A DNA stretch of 64,000 bases from Candidatus Bandiella woodruffii (lineage in GTDB: Bacteria; Pseudomonadota; Alphaproteobacteria; Rickettsiales; Midichloriaceae), in contig NZ_CP110820.1 of NCBI RefSeq assembly GCF_034359465.1, forward strand, positions 543,501 through 607,500. The letters run 5' to 3'. Positions within the stretch are counted from its first letter, which is position 1. Every line of letters starts with the position of its first letter. Under the pieces are notes generated by a model. That model did no database searches, was not told the origin of the DNA, and saw nothing but the letters and a program-made list of their open reading frames with translations. This document shows positions 40,550 through 51,373 of this stretch, piece by piece. A program made the position numbers and the translations under genes.

Positions 40550-41803
40550 TTATTGATTAATGTTTTTTAAACGTTGAGTCAGATAAAACTTATTCACCAC
40601 AACTTCCTCTCCACTTTGCATATCTTTGAGGATAAAGTTTTGATTCTGTAGCTCATTTTCCCCGTATATAACGCAATATTTTACACCCAACTTATCCGCT
40701 CTTTGCATTTTCTTCTTTAGTGCCATACTGTAATCCAGTTGGAGGTTAAATCCGTCTTTTCGTAGCTCATGAGATAATTTAAGGCTGTAATCTTCAGCAG
40801 CTTCCCCTATTGGAACTAAGTATACCAAATCTTTTTCTGCTATTTTTTTATCGGTATATTTTAACAACTCCATAATTCTTTCTATCCCACCTGCAAAACC
40901 AGCAGCAGGAGTTGGCAAACCACCCATTTGAGAAATTAGCCCGTCATATCTGCCACCTGCAATAACAGTTCCTTGGCTTCCAAGATTGCTTGTCGTAAAT
41001 TCAAAAACAAAATCAGAATAATAGTCAAGCCCTCTCACCAATCTGTTAGAATGCTCAAATGTTATGCTTGATGCATTAAGGTGTGATAAGATTTGTTCAA
41101 ACCGAAGTTTTGAGTCGTTTGCTATAAAATCGTAAAGTACAGGGGCTCCTCGTATAATATCTTGCTCTTTTTCATCTTTTGTATCCAAGATCCGTAGCGG
41201 ATTAGTATCGAGCCTTTGTTGGCTAATTTCTGACAAATCTTGTTTATATTTTAACAAGTATTCTCTTAATGCAGTTTTGTAACTGTTTCTACATTCAACA
41301 GTACCAAGGGTATTAACAATCAGTGTTGTGCTATTACTGAGTTCAAGGCTTTCTAATATATCGTGCGCTAGCATAATTAATTCCACATCAACATTTAAAT
41401 GAGATGACCCTATATATTCAAAGTTTATTTGATGGAACTGTCTCAACCTGCACTTTTGAGGACGTTCATGCCTAAATAACGGCCCGTAACTAAACAAACG
41501 TAAGGGTAATGACTGAAGCATTCCATTAGAGATGACGGCCCTAACAACCGCTGCAGTAAATTCAGGTCTTAGGGTGATGCTGCTCTTATCCCTATCTAAG
41601 AAAGTGTACGTCTCCTTGTTTACTATGTCAGACATCTCTCCTAAAGTACGATGGAACACCTCGCTATCTTCCATGATGGGAGTGGATATTTCTTTAAAAG
41701 AGTATATAACCGCAAACTTTTGTGCTAAAGAGGTAATGAAACGGAATAATTCCACATCCTGCCCGTATAAGTCTGCAGTTCCTCTAATTCTTTGTAACTT
41801 CAT
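40550..41803 (-). CDS. hisS: Histidyl-tRNA synthetase
   Basis: Class II synthetase of 417 residues. Motif 1 region GTADLYGQDVELFRFI, motif 2 RHERPQKCRLRQFHQINFEYIG, the histidine-specific RGLDYYSDFVFEF, motif 3 GGIERIMELL, and a C-terminal anticodon-binding domain. It lies 11 bp after the T1SS adaptor gene and 2 bp before the mipZ-like gene, so the whole minus-strand cluster may be one transcript. Confidence 0.95.
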   Translation of the reverse strand: MKLQRIRGTADLYGQDVELFRFITSLAQKFAVIYSFKEISTPIMEDSEVFHRTLGEMSDIVNKETYTFLDRDKSSITLRPEFTAAVVRAVISNGMLQSLPLRLFSYGPLFRHERPQKCRLRQFHQINFEYIGSSHLNVDVELIMLAHDILESLELSNSTTLIVNTLGTVECRNSYKTALREYLLKYKQDLSEISQQRLDTNPLRILDTKDEKEQDIIRGAPVLYDFIANDSKLRFEQILSHLNASSITFEHSNRLVRGLDYYSDFVFEFTTSNLGSQGTVIAGGRYDGLISQMGGLPTPAAGFAGGIERIMELLKYTDKKIAEKDLVYLVPIGEAAEDYSLKLSHELRKDGFNLQLDYSMALKKKMQRADKLGVKYCVIYGENELQNQNFILKDMQSGEEVVVNKFYLTQRLKNINQ

Positions 41804-41814
41804 ACCCCCAAATC

Positions 41815-43437
41815 TTACGGCTCTTTAAATGCTTTATGGAAACTATCTTTTATAGGAGAGTATAAATACTCAGCAAAGCTCCTAACCCCTTTCACTATAA
41901 ACACTGTGACTGGCATCCCTGGTAGCAATTTTATTTGAGTGTTAACTTTATCAAGTTCCTCAGGAGACACCTCAATTCTTGCTTTATAATAACCAACCGG
42001 CATAAACCTTGGCTGTCCAGGCATCATCCCCACTTCCTTATCAAACTTATCTGCCGACACATATATCACCTTGCCCTCAATTCTCGGCACCAACCTTGCT
42101 TTATATGCGTTTAACTGTATTCTTGCTATACTTCCTACTTGAATACTCTCAACTTCATGAGCTGGAATGTATGCTTCAATGACCAAAGTATCGTCCTGTG
42201 GGATGATTTCCAATAGCATCTGGGTTTGTTGGATTGCAGCCCCAACGGTGTGTACCTGCAAATTTGTCACTACACCTGCGTATGGTGCGTTAACAACGCT
42301 TCTTTCGTGTGTGTCTTTTGTTTGCAAATACCGTGCTTCCATCTGAATCAATTCACCATGATTCCTCTTGTATTCTTCAGATAACCTGACGTTTTGATCA
42401 TCCATAAACTGTGCTTCCTTCGCACTTGCCTCAGCAATTTTATGTTCCAGACTTGCAAGCCTTCCTCTCTGTTCTTGTAGCTGCATTTTTGTATGCGAGA
42501 ACCTTTCTGATGTTTCCAGCTGCTTTTCATACAGTTCTTTTTTCTTAGCATATTCTTTCTCTAGCGTTCTTATATTTTCCTGCGTAGATTTTATTTCAGA
42601 TTGGATTTGATTCAGTTGTGCTGTGCTACTCTTGATTTGATTTTCTATAAAGGCTTTGTAAGAGTTATAAGCATTTTTCTGCGCATTTATAAGAGTAGCA
42701 ACTTTTTGATCTGATTGGTCTATGTATTTACTGTCAAAACTAAATTCCACTTCTGGTGCCTGCTCCAGACTTGAGTCATGAGATTGATTTTTATTCTGGT
42801 AGTGCGAAATAAGATTTAAAGAACCTACCAGCCTTTTATCAACTATTATAGCATGCCTTAATTGCCACAACACCTGCTCTAAATCAGCCTTGCTTCTAAA
42901 TTGGTTGAATACTATCAGTGGCTGCCCCTTTTTAACTTGGTCCCCATCTTTTACTAATATTTGATCTACAATCCCCCCCTCAAGGTGCTGAATCTTTTTT
43001 CTATTCTCACTAAGTATAATAAACCCCTCAGCAATCGAAGCACTATCAAGAGGAGCAAGCCCACTCCAAACTCCGAAAAACCCTAAAGCTACTGCAACAG
43101 ATATCAGACCAAATTTAATAGGGCGTGAAATCTGCTTAGATATATCTTTTTCATTCTCTTCGATATAGTTGGATTTTTCTAAGGTTATACCAAACAAAAA
43201 ATCTTTTGCTTCGGTCAAAAACTTCTTGAACTCCTGAATGTCTATGATTTTATAGTTCTTATATTTTTCTAATAAGTTTTCTTCAAAATCAATAGGTTTT
43301 GCTTGTTTTGTATTTTCTATAAAATCGTTGTTTGCATCACCAACAGGCTTTTTTTTATCTGCCTTTTTATTCTCTGCAATCACTTCGATAGCATCTTTGT
43401 TGATCACTCTGGCATCGTTGTTTTGATTTTCTGTCAT
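41815..43437 (-). CDS. Type I secretion periplasmic adaptor (HlyD/PrtE family)
   Basis: A 540-residue membrane-fusion protein. The N-terminal cytoplasmic part of about 105 residues is unusually long and charged. One membrane segment follows at about 108-128 (PIKFGLISVAVALGFFGVWSGLAPLD). Then come half a lipoyl domain (GGIVDQILVKDGDQVKKGQPLIVF), a long alpha-hairpin coiled coil (about 220-380), and the other barrel half (VNAPYAGVVTNLQVHTVGAAI ... PGMPVTVFIV). It works with the adjacent ABC transporter to export an unknown substrate. No TolC gene is present in the window. Confidence 0.9.
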   Translation of the reverse strand: MTENQNNDARVINKDAIEVIAENKKADKKKPVGDANNDFIENTKQAKPIDFEENLLEKYKNYKIIDIQEFKKFLTEAKDFLFGITLEKSNYIEENEKDISKQISRPIKFGLISVAVALGFFGVWSGLAPLDSASIAEGFIILSENRKKIQHLEGGIVDQILVKDGDQVKKGQPLIVFNQFRSKADLEQVLWQLRHAIIVDKRLVGSLNLISHYQNKNQSHDSSLEQAPEVEFSFDSKYIDQSDQKVATLINAQKNAYNSYKAFIENQIKSSTAQLNQIQSEIKSTQENIRTLEKEYAKKKELYEKQLETSERFSHTKMQLQEQRGRLASLEHKIAEASAKEAQFMDDQNVRLSEEYKRNHGELIQMEARYLQTKDTHERSVVNAPYAGVVTNLQVHTVGAAIQQTQMLLEIIPQDDTLVIEAYIPAHEVESIQVGSIARIQLNAYKARLVPRIEGKVIYVSADKFDKEVGMMPGQPRFMPVGYYKARIEVSPEELDKVNTQIKLLPGMPVTVFIVKGVRSFAEYLYSPIKDSFHKAFKEP

Positions 43438-43471
43438 ATATTTACTCTTTTTTAATTTATAGCTAAGTACT

Positions 43472-45181
43472 TCATATGTTAAGAGGCTGAGCTTTTTTTA
43501 ATGCATCCATCACTTCCTTCTTAGGACCAAAAGACGCAACCATACCATCTTTCATCACCAATACTTTATCAACAATGCTTAGTACTGATGTTTTGTGAGA
43601 TATAATAATTGTTGTAATTTCCTTTTCTTTTGCAACAGCAAGGGCTGTCATAAGTGCTTCTTCTCCTTGCGTATCCAAACTTGAATTAGGTTCGTCCAAA
43701 ACTATGAACTTAGGGTCACCATAAAATGTCCTTGCAAGTCCGACTCTTTGTTTTTGTCCTCCAGATAACATGGAACCATCAATCCCTATATTGCTATCAT
43801 ATCCTAGAGGAAGCTGTAAAATCATATCATGCACCCCACTAAGCTGCGCTGCTATTACAACATCTTCAGCATTGGGTGATAATTCCATCCTAGCTATATT
43901 TTCTTTTACAGTTCCTGAAAAGAGCTCAACATCCTGTGGTAAATACCCTATATGTGGACCTAACTCTTCTTTTTTCCAGTCTGTTAAGCTTGCACCATCT
44001 ATTCTGACTGCACCTATGCTGGGATTAAATATCCCAACCAGCAGTTTGGCCAAAGTTGTTTTTCCTGAACCACTTGGACCGATAATCGCTAATACTTCTC
44101 CTTTATTCAAAGAAAAGTTCACGCCTTTTAGTATATGTTTTGCTGCACCTTGAGGAGCAAAATACATATTTTCCACCTCAATCCTGCCCTCAGGTTCTGG
44201 TAGTGACATCCTTGTACTTTCATCACTATACCTACCGAATGATTTTTCAAGTCGTTCATAGGCTTTGCGACAAGTCACAAAACCTTTCCAAGATGTTATT
44301 GCAGCTTCAAATGGCGCTAGTGCTCTACCAACCAGAGAAGAACTAGCGATAATAGTACCAGATGTAATTTGTCCTTGGATTACCAGATATGCCCCAAGAG
44401 CTGTTACTGATATTTGTATCACCAACCTAAAGAACTTGGTTATTTCCATAAAGGTAGCTTGCCTTTTTGTCACCAAATTTTGCGTTTTTTGCACTTCTTG
44501 GTTCATTACTTGCCATGAGGCAATAACATTCTTCCTCATACCCATAACTTCAATAACCTCGGCATTCCTTGTTGCTTGGTCAACGTGTCGCATACTTTTG
44601 ATGAAATTTTCATTATTCATTTCCATCATGGGTTTTGTCGCTCTATCTGCTATCAACCCAAAAACAACTAATACAGCACCAGCTATAACTGCTAAGAAGC
44701 CAATAGCTGTGTGTAAAATAAATAGTACGATAATGAAAATAATTGCCCACGGCATGTCCATAATGGAAATTAAACCGGGGCTGGTTAAAAACGTTTTTAT
44801 TGTTTGTAAATCTCTTAACTGCTGGCTATTAGCCATAGCTTTTGATTCTAATGAAAGCCTGATGGAATTTGAAAATACTTTTTCTGAGAGCCTATCCTCC
44901 AACCAGCTCCCCATTTTATTCATTGCGAATGACCTTGCAGCTTGGATTAAACCAAGCAACGCCAGTGCTAAAACAATCACCAAAGTTAACATTAAAAGTG
45001 TGTCGGTATTCTGACTGGAAAGAACCCTATCCAATACTTGCATTGAATAAAGTGGCGTCGAGAGCATTAATAAATTTATTAAGCACCCAAAAATAAGCAC
45101 AAATTTGACCATGACTTTGCATGAAAGTAAAGCATCTTTCAGCCGACTATTTTGAGTTTGTATGTTGCCCAGTTGTTTCAT
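43472..45181 (-). CDS. Type I secretion ABC transporter (PrtD family)
   Basis: A fused permease/ATPase of 569 residues. Six predicted membrane segments lie in the first 300 residues. The nucleotide-binding domain carries Walker A IIGPSGSGKTTLAKLL, signature MLSGGQKQRVGLARTFYGDP, Walker B FIVLDEPNSSLD and the H-loop IIISHKTS. No C39 peptidase or CLD domain precedes the membrane part. It is 34 bp upstream of the HlyD-family adaptor, and together they form the inner-membrane part of a type I secretion system. Confidence 0.93.
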   Translation of the reverse strand: MKQLGNIQTQNSRLKDALLSCKVMVKFVLIFGCLINLLMLSTPLYSMQVLDRVLSSQNTDTLLMLTLVIVLALALLGLIQAARSFAMNKMGSWLEDRLSEKVFSNSIRLSLESKAMANSQQLRDLQTIKTFLTSPGLISIMDMPWAIIFIIVLFILHTAIGFLAVIAGAVLVVFGLIADRATKPMMEMNNENFIKSMRHVDQATRNAEVIEVMGMRKNVIASWQVMNQEVQKTQNLVTKRQATFMEITKFFRLVIQISVTALGAYLVIQGQITSGTIIASSSLVGRALAPFEAAITSWKGFVTCRKAYERLEKSFGRYSDESTRMSLPEPEGRIEVENMYFAPQGAAKHILKGVNFSLNKGEVLAIIGPSGSGKTTLAKLLVGIFNPSIGAVRIDGASLTDWKKEELGPHIGYLPQDVELFSGTVKENIARMELSPNAEDVVIAAQLSGVHDMILQLPLGYDSNIGIDGSMLSGGQKQRVGLARTFYGDPKFIVLDEPNSSLDTQGEEALMTALAVAKEKEITTIIISHKTSVLSIVDKVLVMKDGMVASFGPKKEVMDALKKAQPLNI

Positions 45182-45285
45182 ATTAAATATATCTTTTTGA
45201 GTGTTATTTTCAAATATAGTTCAAAAAATTGCTTATACAAGTTTTTAGATGGATGAAAATCTTTCACATACACAATCAAAGACAT

Positions 45286-45519
45286 TTACTCCTTGATTTT
45301 TTCAGTTGTTACTATGCCATCTGAATTTTTTACGATCTTTTCAATTTTTAATTTAGCACTATTTAACCTGCTTTCGCAATGTTCTTGAAGAATTATGCCT
45401 TCCTCATATAGTTCTATCGCACTTTCCAACGCAACATTTCCGTTTTCCAAATTTTTAATTATTTCTTCCAATCTTTTCATTGCATCTTCAAAACTTAGTT
45501 TCCCCACATTTTTAGTCAT
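45286..45519 (-). CDS. xseB: Exodeoxyribonuclease VII small subunit
   Basis: A 77-residue protein with the XseB signature LSFEDAMKRLEEIIKNLENGNVALESAIELYEEGIILQEHCESRL. It pairs with XseA, which is not in the window. The start is ATG at 45519. The gene precedes the T1SS genes on the same strand with a 104-bp gap. Confidence 0.92.
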   Translation of the reverse strand: MTKNVGKLSFEDAMKRLEEIIKNLENGNVALESAIELYEEGIILQEHCESRLNSAKLKIEKIVKNSDGIVTTEKIKE

Positions 45520-45574
45520 GACTTGAATAGTTATACATTTAGTTATAGTATCGTAACATGATAAACTGATTTTG

Positions 45575-45877
45575 ATGTTTAGAAAAGTTAAAATGACAGT
45601 GAAAATATATGAAAATTACAAATTGCCTACTCAATCTGCCAATATCTGCAGTAACATCTGGGTAATTGAGTTTATACCACAGGAAGTTCGGTTTCAAGAG
45701 CAAGTCATGGGATGGACAGGCGCCACAGATATGTCAACAACTCAGGTAAAACTACGTTTCCAAAGCAAAGAAGCGGCGATTAAATTCGCTTGTGATCGCA
45801 AGCTTGAGTATCGCGTGCAGGAAAAAAAGAAAAAGGAATGTGTTGTTCAGTCGTACACAGATAACTATAAAACATAA
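45575..45877 (+). CDS. NDUFS4-like respiratory complex I accessory subunit
   Basis: About 100 residues, related to the NADH dehydrogenase 18-kDa subunit (NDUFS4) found in alphaproteobacteria and mitochondria. Features: VKIYENYKLPTQS, WVIEFIPQEVRFQEQVMGWTGATDMSTTQVKLRFQSKEAAIKFA, and a lysine-rich C-terminus. The start is uncertain: TTG 45572, ATG 45575 and ATG 45593 are all in frame, and the family usually begins near MTVKIYENY, so the shortest may be right. It is encoded apart from any nuo genes here. Confidence 0.85.
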   Translation: MFRKVKMTVKIYENYKLPTQSANICSNIWVIEFIPQEVRFQEQVMGWTGATDMSTTQVKLRFQSKEAAIKFACDRKLEYRVQEKKKKECVVQSYTDNYKT

Positions 45878-45950
45878 TTACCTTTGGTAAACTAAGAGAG
45901 TCACTTAAAGCGGTAGATAACCTCAAAAAGAGCTAGGCCTATGAGCGATA

Positions 45951-45988
45951 AGTATGAGGAGGGCACTTCTTTGTACACTCCTCATACT
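45951..45988. repeat. Perfect 11-bp stem hairpin after the NDUFS4 gene
   Basis: AGTATGAGGAG (45951-45961) and CTCCTCATACT (45978-45988) are exact complements around a 16-base loop. No T-run follows, so a classical terminator is not supported. The stem resembles the GAGCATGAGGAGCGTAC part of the palindromic repeat family and may be a relic of it. Confidence 0.6.
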
Positions 45989-46001
45989 CTAAATATATAG
46001 A

Positions 46002-46294
46002 TTAGTTTTTCGGTGGGTATAGGTTATCGTCTTGCGAGTTTTTTCTACTTTGTATTACTTTATCTACAAATTTATAGTTGATATCTATTTCTGATTGTTT
46101 GACCTTTGTCTCATGTATATCATTGTTGGCATAAATATTAGCATGTTCTTCCCTTATTTTTTTGACATCGCTGTTTTTGACTTTAGAATTACCAGTGGAG
46201 TTGAGCAGGTTCTCTACAGTAAGTGGACCACATTCATGCACGTTATTTTGCTTTATTGCAGTGTTTGAGATTTTATAGGTTATGTTATCGGCTT
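46002..46294 (-). pseudogene. 3' fragment of an unidentified gene cut by a type A element
   Basis: The frame is open from the IS border at 46294 to the stop at 46002 (about 97 residues), including MHECGPLTVENLLNSTGNSK and VDKVIQSRKNSQDDNLYPPK. It is hydrophilic with no recognised domain. A GTG at 46241 could start a 79-residue product, but the frame continues upstream into the IS border, which suggests a truncated larger gene. Confidence 0.5.
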
Positions 46295-46840
46295 CAGAGT
46301 GTTAGCCAAAGATAGATATAAAATTGCCCTGCTCACTTAGGAAATTATTGTTATCCTCAAAATGTACCCAGAGCTTAATCGTAAGATCGACAACTTCTTC
46401 AGATTTTGAAACTACCTTTGTTTTTCTGGTCATTCTTGCAATTCTGTGCCTTGTGTTTGAGTTATTGGACTCAATTGAGAGTGTATGTTGTTTGCCAACA
46501 ACATGTTGATGGCGAGGTATAACCTCTGAATAAACAGACCAATCGTCTGTGTAATAACTGCAATTATCTCTACTTATGATTTTCCACAATTTTCTAAAGG
46601 TTGTAACGTTACGCTTACCAACCACCCAGGCAACAACTCTCTTGAGCTCCCTACTATAGGCTTTCCATATCCATAATTTGTTTTTTTGAATCTACAAAAT
46701 GCCACATCTCATCTATTTCAACTTCTCTCAATTCTTCCGGCACTATTGGTCTTGGTATCTTTTTAGCATACAGTATTATCCACTTATATACGCTAGTATG
46801 AGCTACTTTAAATAATTTCCCTAGCCATCTAAAGCTACTT
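46295..46840 (-). mobile_element. Type A copy 6, partial
   Basis: Right-hand 546 bp of a type A element in reverse orientation, from CAGAGTGTTAGCC to the helix-turn-helix coding region. It stops where a second type A copy begins at 46841. About 40 bp of its other end reappear at 47627-47666, so about 200 bp are missing. The frameshift tract has only seven A. Confidence 0.88.
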
Positions 46841-47626
46841 GGGAGTGTTGCCATAAGATAGATAAGATGCTAAAATGAATATAGCGAGCAACAAAGAAAA
46901 TAGAAATATGAATACAGAGTGTAAAAAATGCAGTAGCAGTAAATACGTTAAGAATGGTAATATTAGGGGTATGCAAAGGTATAAATGCAAAGAGTGTGGA
47001 TGTAATTTTACAAACACTAAATTAAGAGGCTGTTCGCCAGAGATGAAGGCTCTGGCAGTGTTATTGTACAGCATGGGAAAAAGTAGCTTTAGATGGCTAG
47101 GGAAATTATTTAAAGTAGCTCATACTAGCGTATATAAGTGGATAATACTGTATGCTAAAAAGATACCAAGACCAACAGTGCCGGAAGAATTGAGAGAAGT
47201 TGAAATAGATGAGATGTGGCATTTTGTAGATTCAAAAAAACAAATTATGGATATGGAAAGCCTATAGTAGGGAGCTCAAGAGAGTTGTTGCCTGGGTGGT
47301 TGGTAAGCGTAACGTTACAACCTTTAGAAAATTGTGGAAAATCATAAGTAGAGATAATTGCACTTATTACACAGACGATTGGTCTGTTTATTCAGAGGTT
47401 ATACCTCGCCATCAACATGTTGTTGGCAAACAACATACACTCTCAATTGAGTCCAATAACTCAAACACAAGGCACAGAATTGCAAGAATGACCAGAAAAA
47501 CAAAGGTAGTTTCAAAATCTGAAGAAGTTGTCGATCTTACGATTAAGCTCTGGGTACATTTTGAGGATAACAATAATTTCCTAAGTGAGCAGGGCAATTT
47601 TATATCTATCTTTGGCTAACACTCTG
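46841..47626 (+). mobile_element. Type A copy 7 (786 bp), with a one-base deletion in the A tract
   Basis: Complete at both ends but with A7 instead of A8 (47234-47240). InsA-like frame 46875-47267 therefore ends KKQIMDMESL, and the InsB-like frame (to 47619) would need +1 rather than -1, so this transposase is probably inactive. It sits inside copy 6 in the opposite orientation without a clear 8-bp duplication. Confidence 0.88.
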
Positions 47627-47666
47627 CTTTGTTTTAGCATCTTATCTATCTTATGGCAACACTCCC
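47627..47666 (-). mobile_element. Type A copy 6, residual left end
   Basis: CATCTTATCTATCTTATGGC followed by AACACTCCC is the type A left terminus in reverse orientation, preceded by a shortened leader. It completes the outer element around copy 7. Confidence 0.85.
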
Positions 47667-47719
47667 TTAATTCAACCATAAATTTACTTCATTATTCAAA
47701 AATCATACGTAGCCCTGGT

Positions 47720-48000
47720 AAAAAACTTAGCTAACTTCAAAAATTGGGGGCGTCCTATTTTGGATTCGCATTTGTTGCGCGCTTTTATACGCCCCTCATA
47801 CTTATCGCTCAATTCCATTTCAAATTCTTCTTTGAATATACCTTTCGTAAATAAAGAGTTGATGAAATTTATAGACGACAGAGAACTTGGAAAAGAGCGA
47901 GGAATACGACTGATGAGCATGAGGAGCGTACAAAAGTACGTGACGAAATGCGAAGTCCGAAGTATTTTGACGCCAATTTTTCAAGTTATCGGAGTATATA
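47720..48000. repeat. Intergenic palindromic repeats, degenerate short form plus long form head to head
   Basis: 47728-47840 is a diverged short unit (CTTAGCTAACTTCAAAAATT, GGATTCGCATTTGTTGCGCG, CGCCCCTCATACTTATCGCT). 47841-48000 is a well-preserved long unit in the opposite sense (TTTATAGACGACAGAGAACT, GATGAGCATGAGGAGCGTAC, CGCCAATTTTTCAAGTTATC, GGAGTATATA). It fills the 344-bp gap before tgt. The arrangement matches the copy at 57431. Confidence 0.75.
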
Positions 48001-48010
48001 ATTCTTGAAA

Positions 48011-49114
<1,104 letters not shown>

Positions 49115-49813
49115 TTAAGTTTCTATTACTTTCCTTTTTCTATCCCTTCTTATTTTTTTAGGAGAAGTTGTTCTGATAACTCTAGGTTTTATAAACTGGT
49201 CAATTACATCGATTAATTTTTCTTTGTGTTTTGTGAAAAAATGATCAGCTCCTTCGATTAAAACGTATTCTATCTGCGAATTTCTTTGCTTAGCCAATTT
49301 CTCATAAAGCGCATAAGCATCTTCCTCCTTTGAAATTTCATCATTAGTCCCTTGGACAATCAATCCTGGTTTTGGGCATGGTGAGATAAAATTATAATCG
49401 TGAGATGTAGCTGAAGGTGCTATCACAACAAACCCATCGATCTCTGGTCTGCGCATTAATAGCTGCATGGTGATCCAAGCTCCAAAAGAAAACCCTGCAA
49501 TCCAATAACTAGAAGCTTCTGGATTTTTAGCTTGCAACCAATCTAGTGCGGTTGCAGCGTCTATTAACTCTCCCTGACCATGATCAAAAGTCCCCAAAGA
49601 TTTCCCAACCCCCCTGAAGTTAAATCTTAATACGGAAAAGTGATTTTCCACAAAAGTGTAGAAGGTATTATACACAACTTTATTATTCATGGTTCCTCCA
49701 TGAAGTGGGTGTGGGTGCAGAACAAGAGCCGCTGGCGCGGTTCTGTCGTCGGCTTGATAGTACCTACCTTCTAGCCTGCCCATTTCTCCATTGAAAATTA
49801 CTTCTTTTATCAT
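49115..49813 (-). CDS. Alpha/beta hydrolase
   Basis: A 232-residue hydrolase with the HPHPLHGGTMNN loop, the nucleophile elbow GFSFGAW, an acid in the VQGTNDEISKE region, and a C-terminal His in EGADHFFTKH. A basic C-terminal tail (SPKKIRRDRKRKVIET) is present. The family is close to YqiA/serine-hydrolase-like proteins annotated only as alpha/beta hydrolases, and the substrate is unknown. It directly precedes tgt with no gap, so co-transcription is likely. Confidence 0.85.
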   Translation of the reverse strand: MIKEVIFNGEMGRLEGRYYQADDRTAPAALVLHPHPLHGGTMNNKVVYNTFYTFVENHFSVLRFNFRGVGKSLGTFDHGQGELIDAATALDWLQAKNPEASSYWIAGFSFGAWITMQLLMRRPEIDGFVVIAPSATSHDYNFISPCPKPGLIVQGTNDEISKEEDAYALYEKLAKQRNSQIEYVLIEGADHFFTKHKEKLIDVIDQFIKPRVIRTTSPKKIRRDRKRKVIET

Positions 49814-49884
49814 TTTGTATAATATACTATTTAGTTACCTATAACTAAGTTAAATACTTATAAAAATCAAAGCAAAATTTTAAT

Positions 49885-50979
49885 ATGGAAAGAATTTATT
49901 TTGACCATAATGCTACCTCTCCTCTACATCAGAGGGTTAAGGAAGCCATGATTGGACTGATGGGGTTGCCTCTTAATCCATCTTCCGTACACCATTATGG
50001 TAGAGAAGCAAGAAAACTCTTGGAAGAATCCAGAGAGAAAATCAGGCAAGTTTTGGGTGTTAATCATACTCATAACTTAGTTTTTACAAGCTCTTGCACT
50101 GAAGCAAATAACCTAGTTCTTAATAATTTTCCTGAGTATCGAAAAGTTTGCAGCGCTATTGAACATCCATCCGTCATTAACGTAATTGGAGAAGGAATGA
50201 TACCAGTAGATACGAACGGGATAATAGATTTGGATTACCTCAAGTCCTATTTAGAAAGTTATCAGGGTACTAAGTTTGTGATTTCTGTTATGTATGCAAA
50301 TAATGAAGTTGGAACTATCCAGCCCATTAAAGCAATCAAAGAAATAGCTTTGAAACATGGTTGTTTATTGCATTGTGATATTACCCAAGCTATAGGAAGG
50401 ATTGAAGCTGATGTTGGAGGGATTGATATAATGACATTTAGCTCTCATAAGTTTGGTGGACCAATAGGTGCTGGAGGTTTGATCTATAGAAAAGAACTTA
50501 AAATAAATCCAACCATATTAGGTGGGGGACAGGAATCGCGTATTCGATCTGGGACTCAAAACTTAGTTGCCATACATGGAATGGCAGTTGCATTTGGTTT
50601 AATTAAAGAAATACAGGAAGATTATAAGCAGATTAAAAAGTTAAGAGACACTATGGAAAGAAAGTTGGCTATAATATCGGATGATGTTGTGATCCTTGGT
50701 CTCAACGCGGACAGGTTGCCCAATACTTCTTCGCTATGTATGCCAAAAGTAAGCGCAGAGACCCAACTAATACATTTTGATTTGAATGGAATCTCGCTAA
50801 GCGCTGGCTCTGCTTGTTCTTCTGGCAAGATAGATATACCAAGAATTCAACTATCCATGGGGTTAAATGAAGAATTGGCAAAAACAGCTATTAGAGTTAG
50901 TTTAGGGCCTAATAATAACATCTTTGAAGTTGATAAATTTGTCAATTTATGGCGAGAATTATTCGATGCTTCCCGTTGA
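49885..50979 (+). CDS. Cysteine desulfurase, IscS/NifS type
   Basis: PLP-dependent desulfurase of 364 residues. IYFDHNATSPL at the start, SSCTEANNLVL, VMYANNEVGTIQPI, the PLP lysine in FSSHKFGGPIGAGGL, and the flexible-loop Cys in LSAGSACSSGK, which marks the IscS/NifS group and not SufS. It may supply sulfur for Fe-S clusters or for tRNA thiolation (MnmA). No iscU or iscR is adjacent. A second desulfurase, sufS, is at 30558. Confidence 0.88.
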   Translation: MERIYFDHNATSPLHQRVKEAMIGLMGLPLNPSSVHHYGREARKLLEESREKIRQVLGVNHTHNLVFTSSCTEANNLVLNNFPEYRKVCSAIEHPSVINVIGEGMIPVDTNGIIDLDYLKSYLESYQGTKFVISVMYANNEVGTIQPIKAIKEIALKHGCLLHCDITQAIGRIEADVGGIDIMTFSSHKFGGPIGAGGLIYRKELKINPTILGGGQESRIRSGTQNLVAIHGMAVAFGLIKEIQEDYKQIKKLRDTMERKLAIISDDVVILGLNADRLPNTSSLCMPKVSAETQLIHFDLNGISLSAGSACSSGKIDIPRIQLSMGLNEELAKTAIRVSLGPNNNIFEVDKFVNLWRELFDASR

Positions 50980-50984
50980 GATAC

Positions 50985-51094
50985 TATATACCTCTGGTAA
51001 ATCAAGGGTTGGCAAATTTATAGACGACAGAGAACTTGGAAAGCGAAATCCGAAGTATGACGACGCCAACTTTTAAAAGACGCGGAGTATACAT
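50985..51094. repeat. Intergenic palindromic repeat, internally deleted long form
   Basis: ATACCTCTGGTAAATCAAGG, TTTATAGACGACAGAGAACT and TGGAAAGCGAAATCCGAAGT, then ACGACGCCAACTTTTAAAAG and ACGCGGAGTATAC. The central part with GATGAGCATGAGGAGCG is absent. The right end uses the ACGCGGAGTAT variant seen at 15778, which links the two subtypes. Confidence 0.7.
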
Positions 51095-51164
51095 AGCTAA
51101 AGCAATATAAAAGAGTTATAAGATATGGAGTTTGAAAAGGTCAAAAATGTCGCAATCTAATTAT

Positions 51165-51345
51165 TCATAAGAATTTATGGAGAATTAAAGGATGGTTTCT
51201 AGGCCTACCTTTAACGTCAAAGATTTTCTGAATTGCGGTTTCATTTGTGGTGTCTGCAGTCAGCCCATAAACTATTTCAGTTGATAAGGTAATTAACTCG
51301 CCACTTTTTAGTAAGCATACCGGCTTAATCTATTTGATCAGATTT
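51165..51345 (-). pseudogene. Relic of a TsaC/YrdC/Sua5 gene
   Basis: Reading leftwards from about 51340, the frame gives CLLKSGELITLSTEIVYGL, then TADTTNETAIQKIFDVKGRP and RNHPLILHKFL before a stop at 51165. This is the N-terminal threonylcarbamoyl-AMP synthase signature (LxxGGxVxxPTETVYGLxxDA, then KxRP..PL). Only about 50 residues remain and the extreme N-terminus is frameshifted. A functional copy should exist elsewhere, because t6A synthesis is normally essential. Confidence 0.7.
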
Positions 51346-51373
51346 AATTATTATGTTTGTGTTATAGTACATA

